A DNA stretch of 64,000 bases from Halomontanus rarus (GTDB lineage Archaea; Halobacteriota; Halobacteria; Halobacteriales; Natrialbaceae): assembly GCF_017357405.1 (NCBI RefSeq), contig NZ_CP071597.1, positions 1 through 64,000 on the forward strand, in the 5' to 3' direction. Made by a program: the position numbers and the translations under genes. The notes below the pieces were generated by a model, which saw nothing but the letters and a program-made list of their open reading frames with translations, was not told the DNA's origin and did no database searches. Below, piece by piece: positions 1 to 8,212 of the stretch (positions within the stretch are counted from its first letter, which is position 1; every line of letters starts with the position of its first letter).

Positions 1-33
1 AATTCCACTGGAGCGGTCGCATCTACCCGAAGC

Positions 34-42
34 CTCTTATGA
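34..42 (+). promoter_or_regulatory. TATA box of the PAN gene
   Basis: CTTATGA lies about 25 nt before the ATG at 65, the usual spacing for a leaderless haloarchaeal transcript. This favours the ATG at 65 over the GTG codon just before it at 62. Confidence 0.55.
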
Positions 43-64
43 AGCAACCACCTACGGGTGGGTG

Positions 65-1279
65 ATGAGCGACACTGTGGACGACGTCGACCTCCCATAC
101 GACGAGGACGAGGCGTCCCAACAGGAGAAAATACAGGCGCTCGAGGAACGCCTGGACGTCCTCGAGTCACAAAACGAGGAGATGCGGGACAAGCTCCTCG
201 ACGCGAACGCCGAGAACAACAAGTACCAGCAGAAACTCGAGCGACTCACCCACGAGAACAAGAAACTCAAGCAGTCGCCACTGTTCGTTGCCACTGTCCA
301 GGAGATGAACGACGAAGGCGTCATCATCAAGCAACACGGCAACAATCAGGAGGCGCTGACCGAAGTGACAGACGAGATGCGCGAGGAGATCGATCCGGAC
401 TCCCGGGTCGCGGTCAACAACTCTCTTTCTATCGTCAAGACCCTCTCGAGCGAAACTGACGTTCGTGCGCGCGTGATGGAAGTCACTGAAAGCCCGGACG
501 TGAGCTACGAGGACATCGGTGGCCTCGAAGAGCAGATGCAGGAAGTCCGCGAAACGGTCGAGATGCCGCTCAAGAAGCCCGAAATGTTCAATGACGTCGG
601 GATCGATCCGCCGAGCGGCGTCCTACTGTACGGTCCACCGGGGACGGGCAAGACGATGCTCGCCAAAGCGGTGGCCAACCAGACCGACGCCACCTTCATC
701 AAGATGGCCGGCTCCGAACTCGTCCACAAATTTATCGGCGAGGGAGCCAAGCTCGTCCGCGACCTCTTCGAGGTCGCCCGCGAACACGAGCCCGCGGTCA
801 TCTTCATCGACGAGATCGACGCCATCGCGTCCAAGCGGACCGAATCCAAGACCAGCGGCGACGCCGAGGTCCAGCGGACGATGATGCAACTGCTCTCCGA
901 GATGGACGGCTTCGAAGACCGCGGTGAGATCCGTATCATCGCCGCCACCAATCGCTTCGACATGCTCGATCGGGCGATCCTCCGCCCCGGGCGGTTCGAC
1001 CGCCTCATCGAGGTCCCCAAACCCAACGCGGAGGGTCGAGAGATCATCTTCCAGATCCACACGCGCAACATGAACGTCGCCGACGACGTCGACTTCGCCG
1101 AACTCGCGACGGAAGCCGAGAACGCCTCCGGGGCAGACGTCAAGGCGATCTGCACCGAGGCCGGGATGTTCGCCATCCGCGACGAGCGCACTGAGATCCG
1201 GATGGATGACTTCCGTAACGCCTGGGAGAAGATCCAGGCCGAGAGCGAAGACGAGGAAATCTCGAAGACGTTCGCCTAG
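65..1279 (+). CDS. pan: Proteasome-activating nucleotidase PAN (AAA+ ATPase)
   Basis: This 404-aa hexameric ATPase unfolds substrates and feeds them to the 20S proteasome in the cytoplasm. The N-terminus (about residues 18-75) is a heptad-rich, Glu/Lys-rich coiled coil that pairs subunits. An OB-type domain follows, then one AAA+ module with Walker A GPPGTGKT, Walker B IFIDEID and the arginine-finger region RPGRFDR. The length is typical of archaeal PAN. The C-terminus ends in T-F-A where many PAN proteins carry a hydrophobic-Tyr-X tail that opens the 20S gate, so the docking motif is degenerate. The TATA box supports the ATG at 65. The neighbours are unrelated, so it is probably monocistronic. 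Confidence 0.96.
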   Translation: MSDTVDDVDLPYDEDEASQQEKIQALEERLDVLESQNEEMRDKLLDANAENNKYQQKLERLTHENKKLKQSPLFVATVQEMNDEGVIIKQHGNNQEALTEVTDEMREEIDPDSRVAVNNSLSIVKTLSSETDVRARVMEVTESPDVSYEDIGGLEEQMQEVRETVEMPLKKPEMFNDVGIDPPSGVLLYGPPGTGKTMLAKAVANQTDATFIKMAGSELVHKFIGEGAKLVRDLFEVAREHEPAVIFIDEIDAIASKRTESKTSGDAEVQRTMMQLLSEMDGFEDRGEIRIIAATNRFDMLDRAILRPGRFDRLIEVPKPNAEGREIIFQIHTRNMNVADDVDFAELATEAENASGADVKAICTEAGMFAIRDERTEIRMDDFRNAWEKIQAESEDEEISKTFA

Positions 1280-1421
1280 GTATAGACCCAGGCCGAGACT
1301 GAGGCACGCTTCTAACTCTTCTCTTCGACCGTTTTCGTCCGTCGTATTCGGCGCGTCGTCTCTTCTTTCGTAGCGGCGTCGCCGGACTCGGCGGGAGCGT
1401 TCGATGCCTTTGCCGTCGCGC

Positions 1422-1982
1422 TCACACGAACGTCAACACCCCGCCGACGACACCGATGGTCACCACCAACCGTCCGAGACTCCCGAGAAACGTCGCCAGC
1501 ACGAACTTCGGATAGTCGTCCTCGAGGACCGCGAAGGCGTAAATGGAGATCGTATCCGGAAAGAACGGAACACAGAGCGCGAGTGTCAGACCGACGTACC
1601 CGTATCGGCGAGCGATCGTGACCGCCGTCCGTTCGGACCACTCGAGGACGTCGAATCGCGACCGCTCCAGCAGCCGGGTTACCGGCCCCGATCGTTTGAC
1701 CTCCTGTCCGATGTGAAACGCCAGTACGCTTCCGGCCGTTTTTCCGACCGCGCTGACGAGCATCACGCTCGTCAGGGACGCCCACGCGGGAAGCGGCAGA
1801 TCGAGCGGCGCCGCCAGTACGACTTCGCTCGGGCCCGGCAGGACGAACGCGATGAGAAACGAGTACGCGAAAATGATCGCGAGACCCGGCCAGCCGGTCG
1901 CCGAGTGGAGGATGGATTCGAGGGACACACTCGTCGCGACGAGTAGGTGGAAAGACGATTGATCGGTGAAGACGGCTATCAC
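1422..1982 (-). CDS. VTT/DedA-like membrane protein (first paralogue)
   Basis: This is a 186-aa multi-pass membrane protein with a GTG start. It has the LPGPSE...LAAPLDL block near residue 55 and a C-terminal FFPDTISIYAF...GSLGRL block, the hallmarks of VTT/SNARE-associated (DedA, YqaA) proteins. Bacterial DedA proteins such as UptA recycle polyprenyl-phosphate lipid carriers; whether this branch does so is inference. A TTTTATCA box (complement of 2015-2022) lies about 33 nt upstream. It closely resembles the protein at 2395-2961, and the pair flanks a tiny membrane ORF, which suggests tandem duplication. Confidence 0.85.
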   Translation of the reverse strand: MIAVFTDQSSFHLLVATSVSLESILHSATGWPGLAIIFAYSFLIAFVLPGPSEVVLAAPLDLPLPAWASLTSVMLVSAVGKTAGSVLAFHIGQEVKRSGPVTRLLERSRFDVLEWSERTAVTIARRYGYVGLTLALCVPFFPDTISIYAFAVLEDDYPKFVLATFLGSLGRLVVTIGVVGGVLTFV

Positions 1983-2068
1983 AGTGACTACGGAACCACG
2001 TATCTCAGGAATCGTGATAAAATCTCACTTTCGAGTGCAGGGGCGGCCGTCGCGACGCCGGTCCCGAC

Positions 2069-2206
2069 TCAGAGCGCCCCGAACAGAAGCCATGGAACGC
2101 CGAACAGAACCAGAAACAACGCGACGAGTATCAGGAGATATCCGACGCCCGTCGCCGCCGCTGTCACCCACGCCGGATGGTCGACTCCCTCGAGATCGAC
2201 TGCCAT
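2069..2206 (-). CDS. Small single-pass membrane protein
   Basis: This 45-aa ORF starts at the ATG complementary to 2204-2206. It has a short acidic head (VDLEGVDHP) followed by one long hydrophobic helix ending in WLLFGAL. The frame stays open upstream to 2398, but that part runs through a dispersed repeat and has no hydrophobic logic, so the short start is preferred. It lies between two VTT paralogues on the same strand. No family is recognised; it could be a small partner of the VTT proteins or an orphan. The TM helix is seen; the function is unknown. Confidence 0.5.
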   Translation of the reverse strand: MAVDLEGVDHPAWVTAAATGVGYLLILVALFLVLFGVPWLLFGAL

Positions 2207-2278
2207 AGGTCGACCGTTAGTCGAAACGCGCATAAAGATTCCGCCGGCGGGTGGAGAACTATCGTAGCCACTGACAGC

Positions 2279-2384
2279 CACTGCACACCTGCTCGCACGA
2301 GGGAAGCGCGGTTCGGAGCGAGTGCTGTGAGCGAGAACCGCGGACTGTGCGATGGGTGTGTAAACCGTATCAGTTGTTACTACA
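2279..2384 (+). repeat. Dispersed palindromic intergenic element, copy A (long form)
   Basis: Outer arms (CTGCACACCTGCTCGCACGA, about 2281-2300, and TGTGCGATGGGTGTG, about 2346-2360) can pair. They enclose an inner hairpin of GCGCGGTTC with GAACCGCG. The tail continues into a sequence ending GTTACTAC. Related copies lie at 22499-22606 (other strand) and 41813-41880 (short form). No protein is encoded. Confidence 0.7.
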
Positions 2385-2394
2385 GAAACCACCC

Positions 2395-2961
2395 TCACAC
2401 GACTGCAAGCACGCCGCTGACGAGTCCCAGCGTAACGAGTAGTCGGCCGAGACTACCGACGAAGGCAGCGAGTGCGAACTTCAGCGAATCGTCGCCGAAC
2501 GCAGCGAACGCGTAGATCGGAATCGTGTCCGGGAAAAGCGGGATGCAGAGGACGACCGCTAACCCGGCGTACCCGTACCGGCGACAGAAGACGATCGTCC
2601 GCTGTTCGATCCGCTCGAGGACGTCGAACCTGGAGTGGCGGAGCCGTCGAGTGATCGGACTCGCTCGTGTGACCCGCCGACTCAGTCGAAACGCGAACAG
2701 ACTGCCGAGGGCCTTGCCTATCGCGCTGACGAGTACGATACAGCCCAGAACGGTTCGCCGGGACAGTCCGAGATCCAGCGGCGCGGCGAGGACGAGTTCG
2801 CTCGGCCCGGGTAATGCAAACGCGACCAGAAAGGAGTAGACGAAGACGAGTATCAGGCCGCCCCACCCCGTCGCGGTTTCGATCGCCGTCCCGAGTCCAG
2901 TACTCGTTCCGAACTCCCACAAGGGTGTCGAAAGGACGATAGGATCCGGGAGCACGATCAC
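2395..2961 (-). CDS. VTT/DedA-like membrane protein (second paralogue)
   Basis: This is a 188-aa integral membrane protein. The reading frame extends to 3066, but the extra N-terminus is polar and unlike the paralogue. A TATA box on the minus strand (2983-2994) sits about 25 nt before the GTG at 2961, which gives a length close to the 186-aa sister gene. It carries the same blocks: ALPGPSE...LAAPLDL and FPDTIPIYAF...FVGSLGRL. Established role: VTT proteins act in lipid-carrier or lipid movement. The exact substrate here is unknown. Confidence 0.82.
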   Translation of the reverse strand: MIVLPDPIVLSTPLWEFGTSTGLGTAIETATGWGGLILVFVYSFLVAFALPGPSELVLAAPLDLGLSRRTVLGCIVLVSAIGKALGSLFAFRLSRRVTRASPITRRLRHSRFDVLERIEQRTIVFCRRYGYAGLAVVLCIPLFPDTIPIYAFAAFGDDSLKFALAAFVGSLGRLLVTLGLVSGVLAVV

Positions 2962-2982
2962 GAGAAACTGTTCGCAGATCGA

Positions 2983-2994
2983 CTCATAAGTTTT
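2983..2994 (-). promoter_or_regulatory. TATA box of the second VTT gene
   Basis: On the minus strand this reads AAAACTTATGAG, about 25 nt before the GTG at 2961. It is the main reason for rejecting the longer start at 3066. Confidence 0.5.
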
Positions 2995-3110
2995 CGGTTC
3001 TCGAGCGACGAGAGGAAGTCGAGGTCCCAACCCGGCGGCCCAATGGTGTTCGTCGACTTTGAGCACGACGTTCGCTGCGGACCGATTCGAGGGCCCGCCG
3101 TTCCGGTCCG

Positions 3111-3119
3111 TTTTTATCG
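3111..3119 (+). promoter_or_regulatory. TATA box of the GMP synthase subunit A gene
   Basis: TTTTTATCG lies about 25 nt before the ATG at 3142, consistent with a leaderless transcript. It overlaps the longer open frame, which is therefore not the start. Confidence 0.55.
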
Positions 3120-3141
3120 CCCGGGTCGCTATCCAGCCTCA

Positions 3142-3732
3142 ATGACGAAAATCGTCGTGGTGGACAACCACGGGCAATTTACGCACCTCGAGCGCCGGGC
3201 GCTTCGCGATCTCGGCGTCGAGACGGAACTGATCGACAACGACGTCACACCCGATGAGGTCGACGCCGACGGCGTCGTCCTCTCGGGCGGGCCGGACATG
3301 GACCGCATCGGCCGAAGTGCAGAGTACCTCGAGGGCGACGTCCCGGTTCTCGGCATCTGTCTGGGAATGCAGATCATCGGCGTGGAACTCGGCGGCCGCG
3401 TCGATAGCGGCGAGTACGGCGGCTACGCCGACGTCACTGTCGACGTCCTCGAGGAGGACGACCCCCTCGTCGGCTCGCTCGCCCCCGAAACGCGCGTCTG
3501 GGCGAGCCACGCGGACGAAGTCAAGGAAGTCCCCGAGGGGTTCACCCTGACCGCCAAGAGCGACGTCTGCGGTGTCGAAGCGATGAGCGACACCGACCGC
3601 GACCTCTACGGCGTGCAGTGGCACCCCGAAGTCGCTCACACCGAGGAGGGTGACGAAGTGTTCGAGAACTTCGTCGAGATTTGCGAGTCCGCGAGTGCAG
3701 AGACGGAAACGGAATCGGAAGCGCAAGCGTAG
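3142..3732 (+). CDS. guaAA: GMP synthase subunit A (glutamine amidotransferase)
   Basis: This 196-aa class I glutaminase subunit releases ammonia from glutamine for the separate GuaAB subunit, which aminates XMP to GMP. The nucleophile is Cys73 in GICLGMQ, and the other triad members are His161 and Glu163 in WHPEVAH. Archaea commonly split GMP synthase in two genes; the B subunit is not in this window. The start at 3142 is set by the TATA box and by the typical MTKIVVVDNHGQ opening. The C-terminus ends in a Thr/Glu/Ser tail encoded by a degenerate hexamer repeat and is probably dispensable. Confidence 0.93.
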   Translation: MTKIVVVDNHGQFTHLERRALRDLGVETELIDNDVTPDEVDADGVVLSGGPDMDRIGRSAEYLEGDVPVLGICLGMQIIGVELGGRVDSGEYGGYADVTVDVLEEDDPLVGSLAPETRVWASHADEVKEVPEGFTLTAKSDVCGVEAMSDTDRDLYGVQWHPEVAHTEEGDEVFENFVEICESASAETETESEAQA

Positions 3733-3834
3733 GCGGAAGCGAACGGAACCGCGAACCTGACCGATCAGTTCTCAATCTCGAGGGCGCCACGTCGGACAAT
3801 CGACGGGCGTCACATCCGCCTCCCACCACCGACC

Positions 3835-3845
3835 GGTATTTACTC
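3835..3845 (+). promoter_or_regulatory. TATA box of the AlaX gene
   Basis: GGTATTTACTC lies about 26-36 nt upstream of the ATG at 3871, consistent with a very short or absent leader. Confidence 0.45.
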
Positions 3846-3870
3846 GTTCGACGACAAAGCTACCGTCACG

Positions 3871-4596
3871 ATGACCGAACTGCGCTACCTTCCCGACGCG
3901 GACGACGTGACGACGTTTACCGCAACGGTGACCGAGGCCACGCGGGAGTACGTGATCCTCGAGGGAACCCACTTCTATCCCGAAGGCGGCGGCCAGCCAG
4001 CGGACCGTGGAACCCTCGAGTGGGACGGCGGCCACGCCACCGTCGGTGACGTCCGGAAGGACCACGGCGAGGTCGAGCACGTCCTCGAGTCGATCGAGGG
4101 CGAACCGCCGGAACCGGGGACGACCGTCGAGGGAACGATCGACGAGGAACGCCGCCGCGAACTCAGCCGGATGCACACCGCCCAGCACGTCGTTTCCCGC
4201 GTCGTCTTAGAGGAGTACGGAGCGACGACGGCGGGCAACCAGATCCACGTCGATCGATCGCGGATCGACTTCGAACCCGCGGCCTTCGACGAGGCGGACC
4301 TCGAGCGGATCCAGCGACTGTCGAACGACGCGATCGAGCGGGACTACGCGGTGACGAAGGAGAACCGGCCCCGCGATGTCGTCGAGGCAGAGGTCGACGA
4401 GGGCCGATCGCTACTCGATATGATCCCCGACCACGTCGATCCCCTCCGTGTCGTCGACATCGAGGGCTTCGACACGTGTCCCTGCGGCGGTACCCACGTG
4501 AACCGACTCGGCGAGCTCGGACGCGTCGAGATTACGGACCGCACGTCGAAGGGCGAGAACGTCGAGCGCCTCGAGTTCGAGTTGCGCGATTCCTGA
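3871..4596 (+). CDS. alaX: Alanyl-tRNA editing protein AlaX
   Basis: This 241-aa stand-alone editing factor hydrolyses mischarged Ser- or Gly-tRNA(Ala) in trans. The zinc ligands of the editing domain are visible: His102 and His106 in HTAQH, then Cys203 and His209 in CPCGGTH. The N-terminal half carries the AlaRS-like beta barrel with the FYPEGGGQPADRG motif around residue 36. The length fits the intermediate AlaX class, without the long C-terminal extension of AlaX-L. It is a single gene with its own promoter. Confidence 0.92.
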   Translation: MTELRYLPDADDVTTFTATVTEATREYVILEGTHFYPEGGGQPADRGTLEWDGGHATVGDVRKDHGEVEHVLESIEGEPPEPGTTVEGTIDEERRRELSRMHTAQHVVSRVVLEEYGATTAGNQIHVDRSRIDFEPAAFDEADLERIQRLSNDAIERDYAVTKENRPRDVVEAEVDEGRSLLDMIPDHVDPLRVVDIEGFDTCPCGGTHVNRLGELGRVEITDRTSKGENVERLEFELRDS

Positions 4597-4674
4597 GTGT
4601 TACCCCTCTGACTGCGCGGTATCGGTTCTCAGTCTCGGATCTCGGTTCTCGATTTTCGGTTTTCGGTTTCGGGC

Positions 4675-5979
4675 CTAAAGATCCGTCTCTCCCTGCACCT
4701 CGAGTTCCTCGGCCCGCGCCCGCAATCGCTCGAGAACCGACGGTGGGCCTTCGCAGACGACGCGAACGGTCGATCCGTCGTAGTCGACGGTCTCGACGCT
4801 CGTTCGGTCGTACGCGCGGGAGACGACCGCCATCGCGTCGTCGCCGGTGGGCATTCGAAATTCCGAGCGCTCGGTCGGCAGTCGGACACGTACTGCCGAC
4901 CGCAGGGCATCGACGTTCGCTCCCGTTCGGGCGCTGACCGGAATCGGCGCCGGCCCGAGTTCCTCGGCGGCCGCGAGTCTGGACTCGAGTTCGTCCTCAG
5001 CGAGCCGATCCGCCTTGTTGCACGCGGTGATCACGTCCGCGCCGTCGACGCCCTGCTCGTCGAGGACGTCCAGCGCGACGGACAGCTTCTCGCGGAATTC
5101 CTCGCACGGGTCGCTCGCGTCCGCGACGAGGATCACAGCGTCGGCGGCCGCGGCTTCCGAGAGCGTCTCGCTGAACGACGCGACGAGCCAGTGTGGGAGG
5201 TCGCTCACGAAGCCGACCGTGTCGGTCGCGAGCACCGGCCGCCCGTCGATCGTCGTCCGTCGAGTCGTCGTCTCGAGCGTCTCGAACAGCCGGTCGGCGA
5301 CGCTTGCGGTGGTCGTTTCGTCCGCCAGACCCGACTCGGCCTCGAGTCGCATTTCGTCGGCTAGCCGACGCAGGAGCGTCGACTTCCCGGCGTTCGTGTA
5401 GCCGGCGATCGTCACGAGGTCGAACCCCTCCTCGCGGCGCCGCTTTCGAAACTGGTCGGCTGGATCCGGCGTCTCGGCGAGTTTTCGCTCGAGGCGGTCG
5501 ATCCGATCACGGATATCGTAGACCGGAGAGCCCTTCTCGACGCTCGTGTTCAGCAGTCCCTCCTCGGCCGATTCGATCACGCGGGGGAGGTCGTAGCGCA
5601 ACCTCGCGAGTTCGACCTGGAGCTGTGCACGTCGCGTGCTCGCCCGCGATTCGAAAATCTCGAGGACGAGACGATACCTGTCTACGACCCGCGTCTCCTC
5701 TGGGAGCGCGGTTTCGATCGCGTGGTGTTGTCCCGGCGTCAACTCGCCGTCGACGACGACCTGCCGTGCGCCCGTCGAGTCGACCAGCGTTGCGAGGTCG
5801 TCGACCGCACCCCGTCCGAGGTGCGTGCCGGGGTCTTCGGGGCCGGTCTGCGTGCGTTCGGCGACGACCGAACAGCCGGCGGCGTCGGCGAGTGCGCGAA
5901 TCTCGTCGGTCTCGACGGGGGGCGTCGACTCGCGTTTCGCGACGACGGTCGGCGTTCCGTTCTGGGTGTGTTCTGACAT
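4675..5979 (-). CDS. hflX: GTPase HflX
   Basis: This 434-aa ribosome-associated GTPase is known in other organisms for splitting stalled or stressed ribosomes. The N-terminal HflX domain has a glycine-rich LGRGAVDDL motif near residue 55. A charged helical linker (STRRAQLQVELARL, near 115) joins it to the G domain, with G1 GYTNAGKST, G3 DTVGF and G4 NKAD. A short C-terminal domain follows. The region upstream (5980-6354) is non-coding. Confidence 0.93.
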   Translation of the reverse strand: MSEHTQNGTPTVVAKRESTPPVETDEIRALADAAGCSVVAERTQTGPEDPGTHLGRGAVDDLATLVDSTGARQVVVDGELTPGQHHAIETALPEETRVVDRYRLVLEIFESRASTRRAQLQVELARLRYDLPRVIESAEEGLLNTSVEKGSPVYDIRDRIDRLERKLAETPDPADQFRKRRREEGFDLVTIAGYTNAGKSTLLRRLADEMRLEAESGLADETTTASVADRLFETLETTTRRTTIDGRPVLATDTVGFVSDLPHWLVASFSETLSEAAAADAVILVADASDPCEEFREKLSVALDVLDEQGVDGADVITACNKADRLAEDELESRLAAAEELGPAPIPVSARTGANVDALRSAVRVRLPTERSEFRMPTGDDAMAVVSRAYDRTSVETVDYDGSTVRVVCEGPPSVLERLRARAEELEVQGETDL

Positions 5980-6354
5980 TGAATTCTCTGGTGACTGCTA
6001 ACTCGGTTGTTCGAAGACGATTCCCGGCCCAGTCCGGACCGAGCGCGGACTGGACGAACGCGAATGTTACTGGACGGTCGCGCTGTGAACGTGAGCGTCC
6101 GGTCGCTCACGAAGTACGAACACGACGCCCGGTCAGAACGAAACGGTCTCCATCGGTCTCGAGTCGAGTATCGACCACCGACGGAAAGAGCCTTGGGGTG
6201 GTGTGGTAGTCACTAACAGGTGGTTGTAACGAGACGGAAAACGGGTGAGAAGCAGTCGTAATCCGAGATTGAACGGTCTCGACGACGAGGTGGGTTCGAA
6301 AACCGGTAGGCGAAACAGCGGACGACTCGCCTGCTCGACCGGTGTGTACGGCTG
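5980..6354. other. Intergenic region without a supported gene
   Basis: This 375-nt stretch separates hflX from the DUF3194 gene. The open frames are short and lack family resemblance. It contains an imperfect hairpin near 6030-6055 (CAGTCCG pairing with CGGACTG) close to the hflX start. It presumably holds the hflX promoter; no RNA gene was recognised. Confidence 0.5.
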
Positions 6355-6618
6355 TTACTGCGATTCTCCGAATAGCTCGTCGACCGCCTGCTGTGCGGTG
6401 CGTGCGGCCTCGTCGGCTACCCGTTCGGGATCGACCTCGTCGTCGGGTGCGTTGAGGTAGACGTCCACGTTGAGGACGCCGTCCTCGAACGTGACGGTGA
6501 CGTCGAAATCACGGACGTCCGACTGCTTGTACTGGGCAAAGATTACGCCTTCGGCTGCCTCGGCGGCAGTCTGGACGACGGTTTCGTCCGACGGTTCGTC
6601 TGTATCTTCAGTCGGCAT
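6355..6618 (-). CDS. DUF3194 family protein
   Basis: This is an 87-aa acidic, cysteine-free protein of the archaeal DUF3194 family, which is routinely found just after prefoldin beta. It begins MPTEDTDEPS and ends in a helix rich in Ala and Glu; a beta-rich middle (FDVTVTFEDGVLNVDVYLNAP) is visible. The function is unknown. The prefoldin beta gene ends 67 nt upstream on the same strand, so it is the last gene of the cluster. Confidence 0.8.
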   Translation of the reverse strand: MPTEDTDEPSDETVVQTAAEAAEGVIFAQYKQSDVRDFDVTVTFEDGVLNVDVYLNAPDDEVDPERVADEAARTAQQAVDELFGESQ

Positions 6619-6685
6619 GTGATCGTAACTGTGTCGCTGTGGGTTTCTGCGTATAAATCAGGGTCGCAACGAAAATCGTCGCCGA

Positions 6686-7081
6686 TCAGGCGCCGCCTGC
6701 GCCGGGACCGCCCGCGCCGGGACCGCCCATCGCACCGCCACCGCCGAGGAGTTCTTCGAGTTCGCCCTGAAGCTCCTCGAACTGCTGCTGGACGCGGTCT
6801 TCCTGCTTCTCGAGGGTTTCGAGGCGGATCTCGAGGCTGTCGACTTTGTCGTCGAGTTCGTCCTGCGCCTCGTCGTACTCGGTCGCGACGAACAGTTCGC
6901 CGACCTGACGGTACATCTGGGTGTCCTCGTCGACGTTCTCGAGTTCCTCGAGTGCGCTCTGGGCTTCGGTCAGCGAGGATTCGGCTTCCTGTTTCTGGGT
7001 GGCGACGGTCTGTGCCGTCTCCTGAAGGCCCTGCAGTTCTTCGATTTTCTCCTGTGCTTCCGGTGGTAGATTGCCCTGCAT
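6686..7081 (-). CDS. pfdB: Prefoldin subunit beta
   Basis: This 131-aa subunit of the hexameric prefoldin chaperone holds unfolded proteins for the thermosome. Two long coiled-coil helices (about residues 7-48 and 74-115) flank a short hairpin ([19 protein letters not shown]), as in beta prefoldins. The C-terminus is a Gly/Ala/Pro tail. The frame is open upstream to 7354, but the family start [10 protein letters not shown] fixes the ATG at 7081. It is followed by DUF3194. Confidence 0.94.
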   Translation of the reverse strand: MQGNLPPEAQEKIEELQGLQETAQTVATQKQEAESSLTEAQSALEELENVDEDTQMYRQVGELFVATEYDEAQDELDDKVDSLEIRLETLEKQEDRVQQQFEELQGELEELLGGGGAMGGPGAGGPGAGGA

Positions 7082-7214
7082 ACCTCGACCCTCGGGGTCC
7101 GGACTGATAAAGCCAAGCTTTGTCTCCGGATCGAAAGTCGTTGTCGCGATCGTCAGTCGGTGGTGACCGACGACGCGAACGCGAAGACAGAGACGAAACC
7201 GAGACGAACTCCGC

Positions 7215-8165
7215 TCACTCGGGGCTGAACCCGCCGACCAGCCGATCGAGGACGAAGACGAGTGCACCCCCGACCACGGCCCAAACGAGGAGTAATCCGA
7301 CCGCTTCCTGCGTCCATCCGTCGATGTGGACTCCCGCTTCGACGACCGGCGCACGAACGGAGCCCGCGATCAATCCCACGAGGAAGGCGAGCGTCACCTC
7401 GCGGGCGCGGTCGAGTGCCAACCTGACGACGCGGGAGATCGTTAACACGCCGACGAACCCGCCGAGGGCGAAGACGACGACGGTCGTTCCGGGGTCGACG
7501 ACGGCCTCGAGCGACCCGCCTCGGAGGACGTCGACGACGGCGGAGACGAACGCCGTGAGCTGGCCGGAGAGGTAGACGTACTGACCGAACAACAGGAGAA
7601 GCAACGAGCCCGAGAGACCGGGGAGGATCATCGCGCTCATCGACACCGCGCCGACGAACGCGATGATCGCGACGCCGGTTCCGTCGAGCGCGGTGAAGCC
7701 GCCGGCGAGTCCGAACGCCAGCAGCGCACCGCTCGCGCCGGCCGCGAGCGGCCGCGGCCTCGAGAACTCGAGATCGCGGCCGAGAACGACCGCGGACACA
7801 GCGATCAGTCCCATGAAGAAACCGAACAGGGCGACGGGGTGGGACTCCGAGAGGGCCGTTACGGCACCCGCGACGAGGACGACGGCCGAGACCATTCCCA
7901 GTCCGAGCGGGACGAAAAACGCCAGTTCCATCTCGTCGAGGGCGGCACGAGCGTCGGCACGGTTGCCAGGCTCGTACCCGCGACAGACCGCGCCGATGCG
8001 TGCGGGCGTGATCGCAGAGATTCCCGTGACGAGCCGTTCGTAGAACCCGAGCAACAGTGCGACGGTCCCCCCGGAGACGCCGGGGACGGCGTCGGCCGTT
8101 CCCATGCACAGTCCCATGCAGTACGAGCGGACGACGGCCGGGATACGGCGACTCCTTCGTGACAT
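7215..8165 (-). CDS. DUF368 membrane protein (PopT-like polyprenyl-phosphate transporter)
   Basis: This 316-aa multi-pass protein has about 8-10 hydrophobic helices. The family signature [20 protein letters not shown] lies near residue 21, and a related second block ([20 protein letters not shown]) marks an internal repeat. Some bacterial DUF368 proteins (PopT) return undecaprenyl phosphate across the membrane. In an archaeon the analogous cargo would be dolichyl phosphate, which is inference. It sits inside the ribosomal/KEOPS/prefoldin cluster, 47 nt after another membrane gene, which suggests both were inserted there. Confidence 0.88.
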   Translation of the reverse strand: MSRRSRRIPAVVRSYCMGLCMGTADAVPGVSGGTVALLLGFYERLVTGISAITPARIGAVCRGYEPGNRADARAALDEMELAFFVPLGLGMVSAVVLVAGAVTALSESHPVALFGFFMGLIAVSAVVLGRDLEFSRPRPLAAGASGALLAFGLAGGFTALDGTGVAIIAFVGAVSMSAMILPGLSGSLLLLLFGQYVYLSGQLTAFVSAVVDVLRGGSLEAVVDPGTTVVVFALGGFVGVLTISRVVRLALDRAREVTLAFLVGLIAGSVRAPVVEAGVHIDGWTQEAVGLLLVWAVVGGALVFVLDRLVGGFSPE

Positions 8166-8212
8166 TCGTGAGTGCTGATTCTTCGACCGGATTCATCAAC
8201 GTACTGATCCCG

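Noticed and set aside
3043..3141. An N-terminal extension of the GMP synthase subunit A gene
   Set aside because: The TATA box lies inside this extension and the family start is at 3142.
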